Assembly: GCA_021824845.1 (NCBI GenBank)
Contig: JAKAJY010000017.1
Span: 1 to 5,388, forward strand
Source: an archaeon
GTDB lineage: Archaea > Thermoproteota > Nitrososphaeria > Nitrososphaerales > Nitrosopumilaceae
Direction of reading: 5' to 3'
Length of the DNA stretch: 5,388 bases
Shown: piece by piece, positions 4,614-5,388 of the stretch
Position numbering within the stretch: position 1 is the stretch's first letter
Layout of the letters: the number at the start of each line of letters is the position of its first letter
Notes under the pieces: model-generated
Told to the model about the DNA's origin: nothing
What the model saw: only the letters and a program-made list of their open reading frames with translations
The model's database searches: none
Translations under genes and position numbers: made by a program

Positions 4614-5388
4614 ATGAAGGTTGCTTATTTTGATGGCACAAAAATATTGCTAAAGGATGATTACCCAATCCCAAATCTTGGCGAGGCATTAATCAAAGTC
4701 AGACTGGCCGGCATATGTGGGACAGATCTTGAGATGATACAGGGTTATGCGTCGTACACTGGGGTCTTGGGACATGAGTTTGTAGGAGAAGTTGTGGAAT
4801 CTGCAAACAAAGATCTAATCGGAAAGAGAATTGTAGGTGAGATCAACGTAGGCTGTGGAAAATGTCAAATGTGCACAACCGGATTGGAGAGACACTGCTC
4901 GCAAAGAACCGTACTTGGAATATACAAAAGAGACGGTGCATTTTCCCAATATCTTTCACTTCCTGAGAAAAACCTCCACGTGATTCCTGATTCTATTTCA
5001 GACGAGCAGGCAGTCTTTGTAGAGCCGCTGGCAGCCGCATTTGAGATCGAAGAGCAATTACACATTGAGAAGGATTCCAAAATCGCAATACTTGGAGATG
5101 GTAGACTGGCTCAACTGATCATGCGAGCATTGAGAATAAACCATCCAAACATCATCTGCTTTGGTAGACATACAAAAAAATTACAACTGGCAGAGAAAAT
5201 TGGAATAAAGACAAAAACTGTAATCTCACCATATGATGAACATGCATTTGATGTTGTAATAGAGGCAACTGGTAGAGAATCTGGATTCTTGGATACTATG
5301 AAACTTGCAAAGCCAAGGGGCATGGTTGTTCTAAAATCCACAATAGCATCAAAAAACAAGCTGGACTTAACTCCTGCAATAGTAAATG
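4614..5388 (+). CDS. Zinc-dependent medium-chain dehydrogenase (alcohol/threonine dehydrogenase-like), 3' end missing
   Basis: An ATG at 4614 opens a frame that runs without a stop to the window edge (258 codons). The GroES-like catalytic domain holds the expected zinc ligands: C35 in AGICGTD, the GHE motif H54/E55, and E138 in VEPLA. The structural-zinc lobe is complete, with C81, C84, C87 and C95 in the CGKCQMCTTG...C pattern. The Rossmann domain starts at about 156 with IAILGDGRLAQLI, followed by FDVVIEATG (212-220) and KPRGMVVLKST (233-243). The text closely resembles a MDR subgroup of about 320 residues usually labelled only as alcohol-dehydrogenase-like, so about one fifth is missing. 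It is an NAD(P)-linked oxidoreductase with unknown substrate. The third position of the usual GxGxxG loop is alanine (A166). No Shine-Dalgarno is visible before the start. Confidence 0.93.
   Translation, partial: MKVAYFDGTKILLKDDYPIPNLGEALIKVRLAGICGTDLEMIQGYASYTGVLGHEFVGEVVESANKDLIGKRIVGEINVGCGKCQMCTTGLERHCSQRTVLGIYKRDGAFSQYLSLPEKNLHVIPDSISDEQAVFVEPLAAAFEIEEQLHIEKDSKIAILGDGRLAQLIMRALRINHPNIICFGRHTKKLQLAEKIGIKTKTVISPYDEHAFDVVIEATGRESGFLDTMKLAKPRGMVVLKSTIASKNKLDLTPAIVN

Noticed and set aside
4865..5359. Minus-strand open frames opposite the dehydrogenase
   Set aside because: They are shadows of a clearly coding + frame with intact zinc and Rossmann motifs, and their translations show no recognisable protein features.
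1..5388. CRISPR arrays, insertion sequences, tandem repeats
   Set aside because: Read through on both strands; no repeated unit, terminal inverted repeats or transposase motifs were seen.

Overview
The window reads as a chromosomal segment of an ammonia-oxidising archaeon (Nitrososphaerota/Thaumarchaeota, probably a Nitrosopumilus-like lineage). This is inferred from an archaeal-type wyosine enzyme (Taw1/TYW1), A/T-rich TATA elements about 26 bp before start codons with little or no leader, low GC, no encoded tRNA CCA, and a small protein that resembles a group I associate with thaumarchaea. No database search was possible, so the lineage is a strong guess only.

Layout. Bases 1-77 (+) hold the last 24 codons of a HAM1/RdgB-type purine NTP pyrophosphatase. 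It converges on, and overlaps the 3' end of, the tyw1 gene (minus, 49-1074). The 347-base gap 1081-1427 is not empty. It has a TATA element, a roughly 105-nt sequence that folds into a strong branched RNA ending in a T-run (1235-1345), then an inverted repeat and a second TATA element just before a CorA-type divalent cation channel (1428-2447, +). A 29-codon membrane-peptide gene (2444-2533, minus) overlaps the corA stop codon and has its own TATA element at the leaderless distance. tRNA-His(GTG) follows at 2625-2697 (+). Beyond it lie two minus-strand genes: a metallo-beta-lactamase-fold protein resembling the hydrolase part of CMP-sialic acid hydroxylase (2714-4072) and a small conserved archaeal protein (4148-4513). 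Each of these has its own promoter-like element, and a T7 run separates them. The right edge holds the first 258 codons of a zinc-type medium-chain dehydrogenase (4614-end, +), transcribed divergently from the small protein.

The genes do not form one pathway. The left part is housekeeping (nucleotide-pool cleaning, tRNA-Phe modification, Mg/Co transport, tRNA-His). The metallo-hydrolase next to the tRNA gene is visibly more A/T-rich and may be an acquired accessory gene. The items most worth following up are the unassigned structured RNA upstream of corA and the 29-residue membrane protein.
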